From positions 62,001 through 126,000 of the forward strand of contig JAIEQI010000001.1 of the NCBI GenBank assembly GCA_019747875.1: DNA of 64,000 nucleotides, read 5' to 3'. The position numbers and the translations under genes are program-made. Position 1 is the stretch's first letter, and the number at the start of each line of letters is the position of its first letter. Shown here piece by piece: positions 35,601-45,400 of this stretch. Source of the DNA: Candidatus Obscuribacterales bacterium. GTDB taxonomy: Bacteria; Cyanobacteriota; Vampirovibrionia; Obscuribacterales; Obscuribacteraceae. The notes under the pieces were generated by a model. It ran no database searches and had not been told where the DNA came from. It saw nothing but the letters and a program-made list of their open reading frames with translations.

Positions 35601-37457
35601 ATGAAAATGCTCAACGGGCACACGCTTACAAGTTTGTGCTGGTGCTTAATAGGTGTACTCTTTGTTCCGGCGGCTTATGCGCAAATGAGTCCGACAGCGG
35701 ATCCATCCAAAATTTCCGAAGCAAATGGCGGCTATGTCTTCTTGAATTCAAACGTTGCAGCCATGGCTGAGCGTGCATACGGACTGCCGAAAACAACACA
35801 GACATACCCATTGGCGGGTATGACTGTGTTTCCTTACTATCAAGCCTCTGAACCATTGAAAGCCTTTTTGAATACGACAACATTCATGGGCAAACCAATT
35901 ACAGCCTTTCCCTTCCAGCCAAACATTCCCACGATATCGCTGCCTATGACAGATCTAGTACGCCGCAGCATTCCGCTTCCGAATCCGTCCTTTCAGAAGT
36001 CCGGCGCGGTAAAGATGGCTGTTATCGATAAGAAGAATCGCGATGAAGTACCGTGGATGGTGGCACATCAAGGCGGACAAGCTTTCCAGATTCCGGGCGA
36101 TGCTGATGCGTTAGCTTTAGTTGCTCAAGGAAGTATGTTCAGCGCCTGCGCAACTAGAACAATGGTGCTCCGTTGTGGCTTGATGTGGGTGATGACCGGC
36201 GCTCGCCCGGCAGCAGTCTTAACTAAAGACGCGGCAATAGTAGTCAAACCCTATGGGATAGCGGCAGTTGAGACGACTTGGACCAACCAAATGCGCGTCA
36301 TAAACTTCGCGGGGCAACCTGTTGAAATGCAACTCGCTTACGACGGCAAAACAGACAAAGTTACTGTCGAAAAAGGCATTGAATTAGCTGTGTCGGAAAC
36401 CCTTGCCACCAAAAATGCAGTACCTGGAACGACCGACAGTAGTGCAAGCGAATCAATAGAAGCGCTCAACCCAACAAATCCCGAAGTCGTGAATCCAATT
36501 CTGCAAAAGATGGCATCCCCGTCACCGGTACCAACGGCGGTGTCCGGGTTAAGTGTAAGTTCAGGCGCAATCGACGCTAAGGCAAACGATTTGCTTAAAG
36601 AACTAACTACGATTAGCCCTCCTTTCAGCAATCCGAAAATGTCGACAGACTTCACTCGCATGTTTGCCAGCTACGGCATTACAGCTGCGATGCGCGGCGA
36701 AGCTATCAGGAAACGAACCCTGGCGAAACATAACATTGCGACAAAAACAGCTATTAGCAATTTGGGTAAAACAGTCCCACCAGTTTCCGTCCCAGCAGGA
36801 ACTACAAATCTAGCGACTTCACACGGATTGACATTGCCTCCAGCAGTACAGCGTCCAACAAGCGAGGAACTCAAGTCACTTAGACTTGCAAAAGGTCGCG
36901 CTCGCGTTTTTGCCAGTTCGGAAATAAATATTGAACAGAATGGACGTCCATATCTTGCACTCGGAGAAGGTATCTTCATCGCGCAAGAGCCTATGGTGAT
37001 TCGCACAAATACTTTCAGCGTGCATCTGCGCGCTGGCGCAACCGTGCAGATGGTGGCACGAAAGGAAGTAATACTTGTACGAAACCTTGGTGAAGAGCAG
37101 CCAAACAGCGTGAAGATCCGCATGGGCGACCATATTTTTGATTGTGGTGTCGGTGGAGAACTCGTCGCAGGCTCCAGCGCGCCGGCGATATTTGATGAGA
37201 TGCGCGTCGATGGAATAGCCAGACGTAATGTACAAAGTACAGAAGCAATGCATGGCACAGTGGTGATAAATAAAGGCGAAGTCTCACTTACGTCCCTAAT
37301 TCAGCATAGCCCTATCATGCGAAAACTCTACAAGAGTCATGACGAAGGCGACAAGCGACTGATGGCTGATCTTATGAAAACGATCGTCGCCATGAACATC
37401 GTCACGTCAGGACGTGGCAATTACCGAACGATGTCAGGATTATCCGGCGTACACTAG
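35601..37457 (+). CDS. secreted protein with possible FecR-like domain
   Basis: A 618-residue exported protein. ATG at 35601 follows AAGGGAGGAACA; the track start 11 codons earlier is less likely. The signal peptide is LTSLCWCLIGVLFVPAAYAQ. The long middle is Pro/Ser/Thr/Ala-rich. Residues ~430-570 (ARVFASSEINIEQNGRPYLALGEGIFIAQEPMVIRT... VHLRAGATVQMVARKEVILVRNLGE) have alternating beta strands like FecR-type domains that sit on cell-envelope platforms; this is tentative. The end is helical. It is divergent from the large repeat protein and convergent with the 37469 gene. Confidence 0.65.
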   Translation: MKMLNGHTLTSLCWCLIGVLFVPAAYAQMSPTADPSKISEANGGYVFLNSNVAAMAERAYGLPKTTQTYPLAGMTVFPYYQASEPLKAFLNTTTFMGKPITAFPFQPNIPTISLPMTDLVRRSIPLPNPSFQKSGAVKMAVIDKKNRDEVPWMVAHQGGQAFQIPGDADALALVAQGSMFSACATRTMVLRCGLMWVMTGARPAAVLTKDAAIVVKPYGIAAVETTWTNQMRVINFAGQPVEMQLAYDGKTDKVTVEKGIELAVSETLATKNAVPGTTDSSASESIEALNPTNPEVVNPILQKMASPSPVPTAVSGLSVSSGAIDAKANDLLKELTTISPPFSNPKMSTDFTRMFASYGITAAMRGEAIRKRTLAKHNIATKTAISNLGKTVPPVSVPAGTTNLATSHGLTLPPAVQRPTSEELKSLRLAKGRARVFASSEINIEQNGRPYLALGEGIFIAQEPMVIRTNTFSVHLRAGATVQMVARKEVILVRNLGEEQPNSVKIRMGDHIFDCGVGGELVAGSSAPAIFDEMRVDGIARRNVQSTEAMHGTVVINKGEVSLTSLIQHSPIMRKLYKSHDEGDKRLMADLMKTIVAMNIVTSGRGNYRTMSGLSGVH

Positions 37458-37468
37458 TTCAGCAAGAA

Positions 37469-39631
37469 TCAGCATTGTTTGCTTATTGCACCTTCCAGCT
37501 CCTTGGCGCATTCAATGAGTGTTTGGCTGACGGTTAGTGGCGTCCCATGAGTTTGAGAGAGGTTATTTAACAGCTTTTTGTGGCTACGCCAGAGAGCAGA
37601 TGGATCAGCCGAGTCAACAAAATTCTGTTCCTTTGATTTCGAAGAATTCTTTTGATTAGCCCTGTTATTTGAAGTGCTAAGAGAAGTGCCATCGGCAAAT
37701 GAGCTCTGCAATTCAATCTTCGGATCATCGTAAGCTGCCTTGTACCAGAGCAGCAACGTTGAAGCTCCAGGCATTTGAAAAAATCTAAAAACGAAGCTGT
37801 CAAGGACCGAACAAGCTAAATCTCCGATGTGTTTTGCTTCCAACTCCATGATCTCTTCAAAATCCTCTATCGCTTCATCCTGCTCATCTTCATCGAATGA
37901 TGCGATGGTTCCTATGGTGTAGTTTCGTTCACCAGAACTCCAGACAGTGGTCCGCGAAGCTTCCTGTTGGGCTTCAAATTTTCTAACAGCTGCAATAGTT
38001 TCTTCATCGTGCGAGGAAGTTTTTATCGACTCGCTGTATGCAAACTTAACGTACTCCTCCAGGAGCAGGAACTTTTCAGACAAGTCCGCCTCAGGGAATT
38101 TGATTTGTGCTCCAACCATGCTTGGCAAATTTTTCATGAAGATTGGCTTCCATTGCACCATCCAATATGTGAGAGCCTTTCGAGCAGCCTCAAGATTTGC
38201 GAATCCGAGTTCCGCACATTCATCGTCACCGACCTCCAAGGCAAGCTTCATCGCTTCACCGAGTAGATCACCGCCAACTTTTGGATAAACTTTCTGAAGA
38301 ACTAGTTTTTTTCCTTGTAAGATGCCAGCGAAACAAAATAGTTCTTCAGCATTACTTTCATCAGCTCCACTTGCTTCGTTAAGGCGTTCTACAGCGAAAA
38401 ACTTCCAATGAATTTGGACAGGAATCGAAACATCCGCAAAAGCTTGAGCAAATTTGCGCACCTCAGTAACATATCCCCATCGACTATGGTTCTCTGCAAA
38501 CAAGACGTTGAGCTCATCTTTCCCATCGCTCAACTCTAGCTTGATCGTCTTTGGCAAACTTGCGAGTTTCTCGCACAGCACCTCGCAGTCTCCACCATGA
38601 AACTTAAGCTGCGGATAGGCATTCTCATTGATGGCTCGCGCAACAAAATATGGAGCATATATTGACGACAACTCCATTTCCTCAAGTCCCAAAAAATCGG
38701 CAAGCGAAGCATTCTCAGGAAAGGAAGCAGCAACATCTACATAGTTATACGTTTGCTCAGCAGGTAGCCGTTCCGGCATACCTTTTAGGTCAACGGTACT
38801 AAGACCCAAGGGACAGTTCGTTGGCTTGCGTGATTCCATCGCTGCCCAATTCACAAACTCTCTTTCGGTAGGAACAGACTGCTTCAGGTCCTCTTTCAAA
38901 GGAGTTAGATGTAATAGAAAATCGATGCAATAGGTTTCACGAAAGGCAACTGTTACACCGACCCAGTCATCACCGTGTGTAGGATCTTTCTCTGGCTCAC
39001 CTGCGCACCACCTATACAGCCACTCTGGAAAGTCCTCGGTTCCTAGATTTCGTGTACGCCTAAAATAGGTTCCCAGGGGTTCAAGGTGAGAAGCAGATTC
39101 TGTGTCCATTTCAATGTCATAGAGGTCTTCAATACCTTCGGCCTGATACATTAATGCCAATCCGTTCGGGGAAGTAACATACGAGTAGAGGTCGAGCTGG
39201 TATTCGCCCGGAGGAATGTTCACCATTCGGACATAATTGCAAAGATGTTTCTCGGTCCATTCAGAGATTTCAGTGATGTACTCCCTGCCACCGACAATTA
39301 CAAGCTCTCCGTTGGGAACATCAATCCTGAAACGAGCCTTTCCGACCCACTCATCAACTTCAGCTTCCGTAAGTTCGTCATTGACCACCACTCTTACGAC
39401 AAAGGAATCATCCTGCCTTAGCTCAATCGGAATGAAAGCACCCTCTAAGTAGCGAGCATTCCACTCCGGCTCGCCAGGCTGTACTTCCAACCCCTTTGCG
39501 GCAGTCGAAGTAATCAAAAAGCCAGTTGAATCGTTATACACATAATGATCTGCGCGTGTGGCTTCTTGAGTAGGAGATGCATTTGGATTAATGGCACTAC
39601 GTTTCTGTTCTTGCTTTTTCTTGGTGGGCAT
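37469..39631 (-). CDS. large hypothetical protein (720 residues)
   Basis: An unrecognised 720-residue cytoplasmic protein with no signal peptide. The first ~30 residues are Lys/Gln-rich (TKKKQEQKRSA). The remainder is well-ordered, mixed alpha/beta and acidic (EWVGKARFRIDVPNGELVIVGG; WLYRWCAGEPEKDPTHGDDWVGVTVAF). The last ~70 residues are Ser/Asn/Lys-rich then helical. ATG at 39631 has CGGAGTCTTCT upstream. No enzyme motif was found. It is divergent from the nitroreductase gene. Confidence 0.7.
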   Translation of the reverse strand: MPTKKKQEQKRSAINPNASPTQEATRADHYVYNDSTGFLITSTAAKGLEVQPGEPEWNARYLEGAFIPIELRQDDSFVVRVVVNDELTEAEVDEWVGKARFRIDVPNGELVIVGGREYITEISEWTEKHLCNYVRMVNIPPGEYQLDLYSYVTSPNGLALMYQAEGIEDLYDIEMDTESASHLEPLGTYFRRTRNLGTEDFPEWLYRWCAGEPEKDPTHGDDWVGVTVAFRETYCIDFLLHLTPLKEDLKQSVPTEREFVNWAAMESRKPTNCPLGLSTVDLKGMPERLPAEQTYNYVDVAASFPENASLADFLGLEEMELSSIYAPYFVARAINENAYPQLKFHGGDCEVLCEKLASLPKTIKLELSDGKDELNVLFAENHSRWGYVTEVRKFAQAFADVSIPVQIHWKFFAVERLNEASGADESNAEELFCFAGILQGKKLVLQKVYPKVGGDLLGEAMKLALEVGDDECAELGFANLEAARKALTYWMVQWKPIFMKNLPSMVGAQIKFPEADLSEKFLLLEEYVKFAYSESIKTSSHDEETIAAVRKFEAQQEASRTTVWSSGERNYTIGTIASFDEDEQDEAIEDFEEIMELEAKHIGDLACSVLDSFVFRFFQMPGASTLLLWYKAAYDDPKIELQSSFADGTSLSTSNNRANQKNSSKSKEQNFVDSADPSALWRSHKKLLNNLSQTHGTPLTVSQTLIECAKELEGAISKQC

Positions 39632-39884
39632 AGAAGACTCCGCTCTGGATCACTTCAGAAATCAGCTCTAAAGATCAACTGCCCAAAGAGGATTTCCTGA
39701 TAACACCAACTTATTCAATCTGACCACCCAAAGAGCACGAGACATATTGAAAACCCAAGAATTCGCACAAATTTTGAACTACTTTATCCAGGCTGTGGCA
39801 CAATAAACCCAGAGTGACGCTCACGACCGAAGAAGTCAAGGGAACGTCATTGCAATTTTTCAGACGCAGAGAAGGTTAAAAAAC

Positions 39885-40526
39885 GTGGCAGTAAAAAGTG
39901 ATGTGGTATCGCAACTCGAGTGGCGCTATGCGACAAAGAAATTCGATTCAACAAAAAAGATCGATAAAGAAACTTGGAATCAGATAGAAGAAGGCTTGCG
40001 CTTGACTCCATCCAGTTTCGGGCTGCAGCCGTGGAAATTCGTTGTGGTTACAGACCAGAAGACGAAAGAAGAACTTGTTTCAGTGAGCATGAACCAATCG
40101 CAACCAGCCGATTGTTCGCATCTCGTAGTAATTTGCCGGGTTGAAAAACTGGATAAGGAGTACGTGGAGCACTACATAGATGCAATCGCAAACACCCGCG
40201 GTGTAACTCAAGACTCATTGGCTGGATTTAGAGACATGATGGTTAATTTCCTTGCCAAAAAAGATGCAGAACAATTGCAGGCTTGGGCAAGCGCACAGTG
40301 CTACATTGCGCTTGGAACGCTGATGTCTACCGCATCGGCACTCCACATTGACAATTGTCCGATGGAAGGTTTCGCTAAAAATGAATATGATCGTATTTTG
40401 AAATTAGAAGAACGCGGACTGCGCAGTGTCGTGCTTTGCGCCCTGGGTTTCAGAGCGGAGGATGACAAATACGCGCAGGCAAAGAAGGTTCGTTTCCCGG
40501 CGGACGAAGTGATAATCCATGTATGA
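39885..40526 (+). CDS. NfsB-like NAD(P)H nitroreductase
   Basis: A 213-residue flavoenzyme of the nitroreductase (NfsB/YdgI-like) family. RYATKKFDSTKKI is the FMN-binding N-terminus, LTPSSFGLQPWKFVVVTD the conserved FMN loop, WASAQCYIALGTLMSTASALHIDNCPMEGF the dimer/cofactor helix, and RSVVLCALGFRAEDD the C-terminal core. It reduces nitroaromatics, quinones or other electrophiles using FMN and NAD(P)H; the physiological substrate is unknown. The start is GTG 39885, eight bases behind AGAAGG. It is followed 30 bp later by a small unknown gene on the same strand. Confidence 0.92.
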   Translation: MAVKSDVVSQLEWRYATKKFDSTKKIDKETWNQIEEGLRLTPSSFGLQPWKFVVVTDQKTKEELVSVSMNQSQPADCSHLVVICRVEKLDKEYVEHYIDAIANTRGVTQDSLAGFRDMMVNFLAKKDAEQLQAWASAQCYIALGTLMSTASALHIDNCPMEGFAKNEYDRILKLEERGLRSVVLCALGFRAEDDKYAQAKKVRFPADEVIIHV

Positions 40527-40556
40527 TCGCCAGGAAGTTTAACTCGGGACAGGCAG

Positions 40557-40985
40557 ATGAATAGACTTGAGACGATTGCTCCAAAACTTTCGCAAACGCT
40601 GCGAAATACGGACACTGCGAAGTTGCAGTCGGTGAAGCTTGCTGCATGCAACTATGTTATTCAAAATACTAACGAACCACCCAGTGAATTAGTGTCGCAT
40701 GCGCTCCAACAGCTTAATGAGAGTGGCTCATTAAGCAAAGACATCCGCGACAAACTGGCTGCCATTGCCTACGGTCTTGACGAAAAATATTTTCAATTCT
40801 ACGAAGAAGATCCCGAAGACGAAGATGCATATCTTCCGTTCCTGACCAAAGCTAGAACGCTGAATGCGATTGCATACGCTGGGGAAGACGATCCATATGA
40901 TTCTGCTGTAGAAGCGATCTACGAGATCTGCATGGTGACCAGGGATCGAGATTCCTTCATTGCGTATCTGGAATCGCTCCTCTAA
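40557..40985 (+). CDS. small acidic hypothetical protein
   Basis: A 142-residue helical, acidic protein (EKYFQFYEEDPEDEDAYLPFL, then AIAYAGEDDPYDSAVEAIYEIC). It resembles the compact all-helical layout of immunity-type proteins, but I cannot place it in a family. It follows the nitroreductase by 30 bp on the same strand and may be its operon partner; it is followed by palindromic repeats. Confidence 0.6.
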   Translation: MNRLETIAPKLSQTLRNTDTAKLQSVKLAACNYVIQNTNEPPSELVSHALQQLNESGSLSKDIRDKLAAIAYGLDEKYFQFYEEDPEDEDAYLPFLTKARTLNAIAYAGEDDPYDSAVEAIYEICMVTRDRDSFIAYLESLL

Positions 40986-41047
40986 GAAGTAGTATCGCTT
41001 AGATTGTGAACAGCATTAGGGGAGTGCGAAATCGTGCTCCAGAGATA

Positions 41048-41140
41048 GAAGCCGGCAAGATGCCGGCGCTTCCGGGATCGAACCAAACTCTGAGACCAAA
41101 TTGCTCCCAGAATAGAAGCCGGCAAGATGCCGGCGCTCCC
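41048..41140. repeat. two inverted-orientation copies of the GCCGGCAAGATGCCGGC repeat
   Basis: GAAGCCGGCAAGATGCCGGCGCT[T/C]CCGGGATCGAACC occurs at ~41048 and ~41116 with a 67-bp period. It is the same family as the three units at 16111-16247, in the opposite orientation. They lie between convergent genes. Confidence 0.85.
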
Positions 41141-41212
41141 GGGATCGAACCAATCCGAATTCAGCGCCACGAGACCGGTCTTGTCTTGCCAGCAGCCGAT
41201 CGATAGGTTCAC

Positions 41213-42073
41213 CTAAGCTCTTGCTGGCTGCAGTACATTCAATGCAGGAACAGATTCACCTTCAAGGAATACTTCCAATTGATCGAGTGAGAATTGAACT
41301 CCAGAATAGAAGTCACCGAAGTCGCCGTACTTCGCGCTTGCTTCATCGAAGCGCATTTCATAGATCAGCTTCTTGAACACAGCCGGATCATCAGCGTATA
41401 GATCGACGCCCCACTCGTAATTATCAAAACCAATGGATCCAGAAATTACTTGCGTAACAAGACCGTGGAATGTGCGACCAATCTTTCCGTGCTCAAGCAT
41501 GAGGCGAGCGCGATCTTGGAACGGCAACATGTACCAATTAACATCTTCTCCACGCTTCTTGTCCATCGGATAGAAACATACATATCTGCGCTGCGGAATG
41601 CGAGCCCACAATCTTCCGGCATGATGTGGAACTTTTTCTTGCTCCTTTAGCAGCTCATCGAAGCCTTCGTTCCACTCTGTGGAATGCGGCTTCAATTGGC
41701 GTTCAGCTAACGCAGCATGAATCTTAGCAGTGGCGTCGTAAAGTCCCAGTTCCAAAATCGAGACATAAGATGTCGTCGGTGTTAAATAGTCGAAGAGACC
41801 AAGCTTATCTGTCACGGTTTGCGCGTAAGCTAATCCATCATAACTCTTGCTGTAATGTGTGAGCATAAAATCGGCTTTGTGCCCAAGCAATTGAGCGAAG
41901 CCAATATCCGTATCCGCGTGATCCTTCAGTTTCTTGAACTGCGCCGTTGCTTCGCGAACGAGTTCGGCCCGCTCGTCATGAGCGAGTTTGTCCCAAGCAC
42001 GCCGATTGAGCGTGAACATACGGTGAAGAATCCACCAGCTGTCCAAAGATTCGGGTACATCAGGATGACGCAT
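41213..42073 (-). CDS. hemQ: coproheme decarboxylase/chlorite-dismutase-family heme protein (HemQ)
   Basis: A 286-residue protein of the chlorite dismutase superfamily, closest to HemQ/ChdC, which converts coproheme III to heme b with hydrogen peroxide. The core is RRYVCFYPMDKKRGEDVNWYMLPFQDRARLMLEHGKIGRTFHGLVTQVISGSIGFDNYEWGVDLYADDPAVFKKLIYEMRFDEASAKYGDFGDFYSGV. The Tyr in Y-V-C-F-Y-P is the expected catalytic radical site, and the His in EHGKIGR the expected heme ligand. It is somewhat longer than typical HemQ (~250). ATG at 42073 follows TCAAGGAGTGAATT. Catalase and the nitroreductase lie within 9 kb. Confidence 0.9.
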   Translation of the reverse strand: MRHPDVPESLDSWWILHRMFTLNRRAWDKLAHDERAELVREATAQFKKLKDHADTDIGFAQLLGHKADFMLTHYSKSYDGLAYAQTVTDKLGLFDYLTPTTSYVSILELGLYDATAKIHAALAERQLKPHSTEWNEGFDELLKEQEKVPHHAGRLWARIPQRRYVCFYPMDKKRGEDVNWYMLPFQDRARLMLEHGKIGRTFHGLVTQVISGSIGFDNYEWGVDLYADDPAVFKKLIYEMRFDEASAKYGDFGDFYSGVQFSLDQLEVFLEGESVPALNVLQPARA

Positions 42074-42400
42074 AATTCACTCCTTGAAATCAACGAAGAA
42101 CCGCTTAAGAAGAGAAAACTAGCACAAAATACGGTACAGGATCAATGATCCGCTTCACAATTAGGCATTGAACACGGAATTCCAGGACCGGAGATCTCGC
42201 TCAGCAGCACAGATAAGGGCTTCCTCTAGCAGGCAAGTGGTTCTTATCACGTTGCATGAAGCACGGACCTCTAATCCGTCCAATCCGCCCATAAGAATGC
42301 GAAGGGAACTCTCCGCTATTTGCCACTTAATAGTGCTGTGTGAGCAATTCCGCCCTTAAGGACGAGAGCTGTCTGAACCTTGCGTCCAGCTGCCACACGC
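42074..42400. other. 327-bp intergenic gap
   Basis: No supported gene. The 63-codon plus-strand ORF is Arg/Ser-rich with no ribosome-binding site. A 26-codon minus-strand frame after the xanthine-dehydrogenase-like stop (starting VAAGRKVQTALVLKGGIAH) looks protein-like but is too short and has no ribosome-binding site, so it is not called. Confidence 0.35.
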
Positions 42401-45400
42401 TTAATTACGCTGGGAAACGGATTCTTTCTCTTTGGCTGTCAGAGTCATCATCTGTGTGTTGACGCCGCAGGCTTGCTGAATGCGCTGGCATGAGAGCGGC
42501 GCTGGCAGCTCAATCCACTCATCGACCCCCGTTTGTTCACGTCGTGCATCCATGATTGCATGCTTGATTGCGAAGTAAACAGAGTTGCCTAACGATAAGG
42601 TCGGCTCGCTGGTCGACTTGGACGCCTTCACCGCCAACAATCCAGCTTGCTCTTGTTTAAAGCAACTTGCAGTGTCGCGAGGAACGAGGCTGACGCGCAA
42701 ATCCAAAGGAATTGACTTCGAACATGGCGGCTTGTATGTCCAGATATTGTCCGTTACCAGATGTCCCTCTTCATTGAAGATGGTCTCTTCAGTGGTGACA
42801 AAACCTAGACCTTGAACGAAGCCGCCTTCAATCTGCCCGATATCGATGGCCGGATTTGGCGATTTACCGGCATCATAGAGCAAGTCAGATCGAATAACGG
42901 TGAACTCACCAGTAAGCACATCAATTTCAACCTCTGACACAGAGAATGAATAAGTGAAGTAAGCAAAGAACTTACCATACTCGTAGTGGTCGACGGGTGT
43001 GTCGTAGTGTGGTGCTTGATATAGCTCGGAGGATGACAGATTCACTCTTTGTGTCCAGGCATGCTGAACAATGGTCTGCCATTTCTCGCGCCACTGCAAG
43101 CGCAGATCGCCCAATTCCGGTTTGCGCCTGCGGACTTCATCACAAACCGCATCAAGTCTCTTCTTGAGCGTCCGACACGCCATCACGACGGCGCCACCAT
43201 TAAGGTCAAATCCAGTTGAGGCAGCTGTGGCTGGAGCATTCACAATAACATCCGTGTTATTTCTGACTATGCGCACCAGTGACAGTGGAACGTTCATCTC
43301 ATACGCAACCAATTGCGCCAGCTTGGTGTTAAGTCCCTGCCCCATCTCCACGCCACCGTGAACGACAGTCACCGCGCCATCATCTTTGTTGATGTGAACG
43401 AGAGCCGTCGAAGTATTGAGCGCAGGCATTTGCTTGAAACCAATTCCATATTTCAATGGAACCATTGAGATGCCGCGTTTTCTCCAGCGGTGATTCTTGT
43501 TGAATAGCTCAACCTCTTTCAATCGCTCTTCAAACTCAGAGCTTTCGTACAACTTATCCCACTGTTCACGAAGATCGCAGTACCAGAGAGGTTGTCCAAA
43601 GTGCGTTGCATCTGCAGTTTCGTACTCAGATGACTCATACATATTAATGCGTCGAATTTGCTCCGGAGTAACTCTCTTTCCTGTTCGTTTGCTCAGGTCA
43701 AATGCAACATGCTCAATCGCATCTTCAACAAGCAAATGCGGTTGGACCTGTCCGAAGGTACGCATGGCCGAGTTGCTTTGCTTGTTGGTTTGGTAGACAC
43801 GTCCGTAAGCACGCATCGTAGGTGTGCGGTAGCAGCCATCCGACATCATGACGCCGCCCTTCATAACAGCTAGAGAGCAGTCGATGGTATTTCCACCATC
43901 AGCGCGCAATTCCAAATTCATGCCAGTGATAACGCCGTCATCGTCATAACAGATGTGGTAGTCGCTATGATGAGGGTGGCGTTTTCCAATCATTCTCATA
44001 TCTGTTTGTCGGTCCAACTTGAGCATGATCGGCCGGCGAACCTTCTTAGCAGCGATTGCTGCCATTGCGCCGATGAATACAGCACGATTTTGTTTGCCAC
44101 CGAATCCGCCACCAAGCTGGTTCACCATAATAGTGACTTGGTTGGATTTGATTCCCAGTGCTCTTGCAATTTGAACCTGATCTCCATTGGGATTCTGCGT
44201 CGAGGAATGGATAAGTATCTCGTCGTAGTTCCCAGGAATCGCCAATGCGCAGGAGGTCTCCATGTAGAAGTGAGCTTGGGCATGAGTTCGCATTGTTCCA
44301 GTCAAAACAGTTTGTCCCGGCATCGGCTTGCTCGGATCTTTCAACCACTCCTCATTACTGCCCTGGCGAGTAACTTCAATTACTTTGCGCTCCGGCTCGC
44401 GGTCCATGTTATAGCCGAATGGCATTGTATTCTTCTTCTCAATCGCTTCTTCAAAAGAAACGATTGCTGGGAGCACCTGATACTTGATGCATTCCTTGCC
44501 GAAATAATCCGCAGCCCTTTTCGCTGTTACAGCTCGATCTGCCAGCACCATGCACAATGGAGCACCGGAATAATCCGCAACTTTGTTGTAGAAAATCTGA
44601 TCGTCGCCGCCTAATCCAATCAGATTGGTTCCACCTTTGGGAATATCCCTGGCTGTAATAACATCGGCGACGCCAGGAAACTCTAGTTTCAATTTGTCTA
44701 TGGCAGCGGCCAGCCCATCTACATACTCAAACTGAGCATGAGCATGCCTGCTCAGAACAAGTGCTGCGTGGTACCCACCAGGAGGAAGCGCGAGGTCATG
44801 AGTGTATTTGACTTCACCAGTTGCCTGACTTATCGCCGTACGTTTTGCAATCGGACTTGTAAGCGGCAGCATAATATCTTCGACTTCGAAACTTTGCATA
44901 CCACTGGAAAGTGGACGATATTGAGGTTCACCTGCTGACTTTACGATTCTGCTCATAGCAGCCTGAGCGTTAGTTTGCATAGCAACGTGCACAAAGAACT
45001 TATAGAAGAATCCTTCTGCAACTTGCGCGCGATATTCGTTTGTAAATCCTTCCTCTTCCATGGGAATGATTATCTCGTCTATTTCCGCACGCAGCACTTC
45101 CAGCGCTTCGTTCAGCGTTTTCTCATCCACGGTTTTTCCTAGCATCCATGCAGAAATTTTTGGCATGTGTCTATTGCAGCTTGCCAGTCCGCCGAAGTAC
45201 GCCCAGAACTCTGAGAATTGATTATTCTGATCGACGATGCAACGGAATCCGCCATTAACAACAGGATGTGCCATCTGAGGGCGGCGAGCGATTCTGTAAG
45301 TGTGGACGTATTCATTTTCCTTAGTGTGCGGAATTAGGAACGAATGCATAATCGCATCGGCAGGCAAGTCTTCCGCGATTGGCATTTCCGAAAGTTCAAA

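Noticed and set aside
42168-42359. 63-codon ORF
   Set aside because: No ribosome-binding site and unlike a protein in composition.
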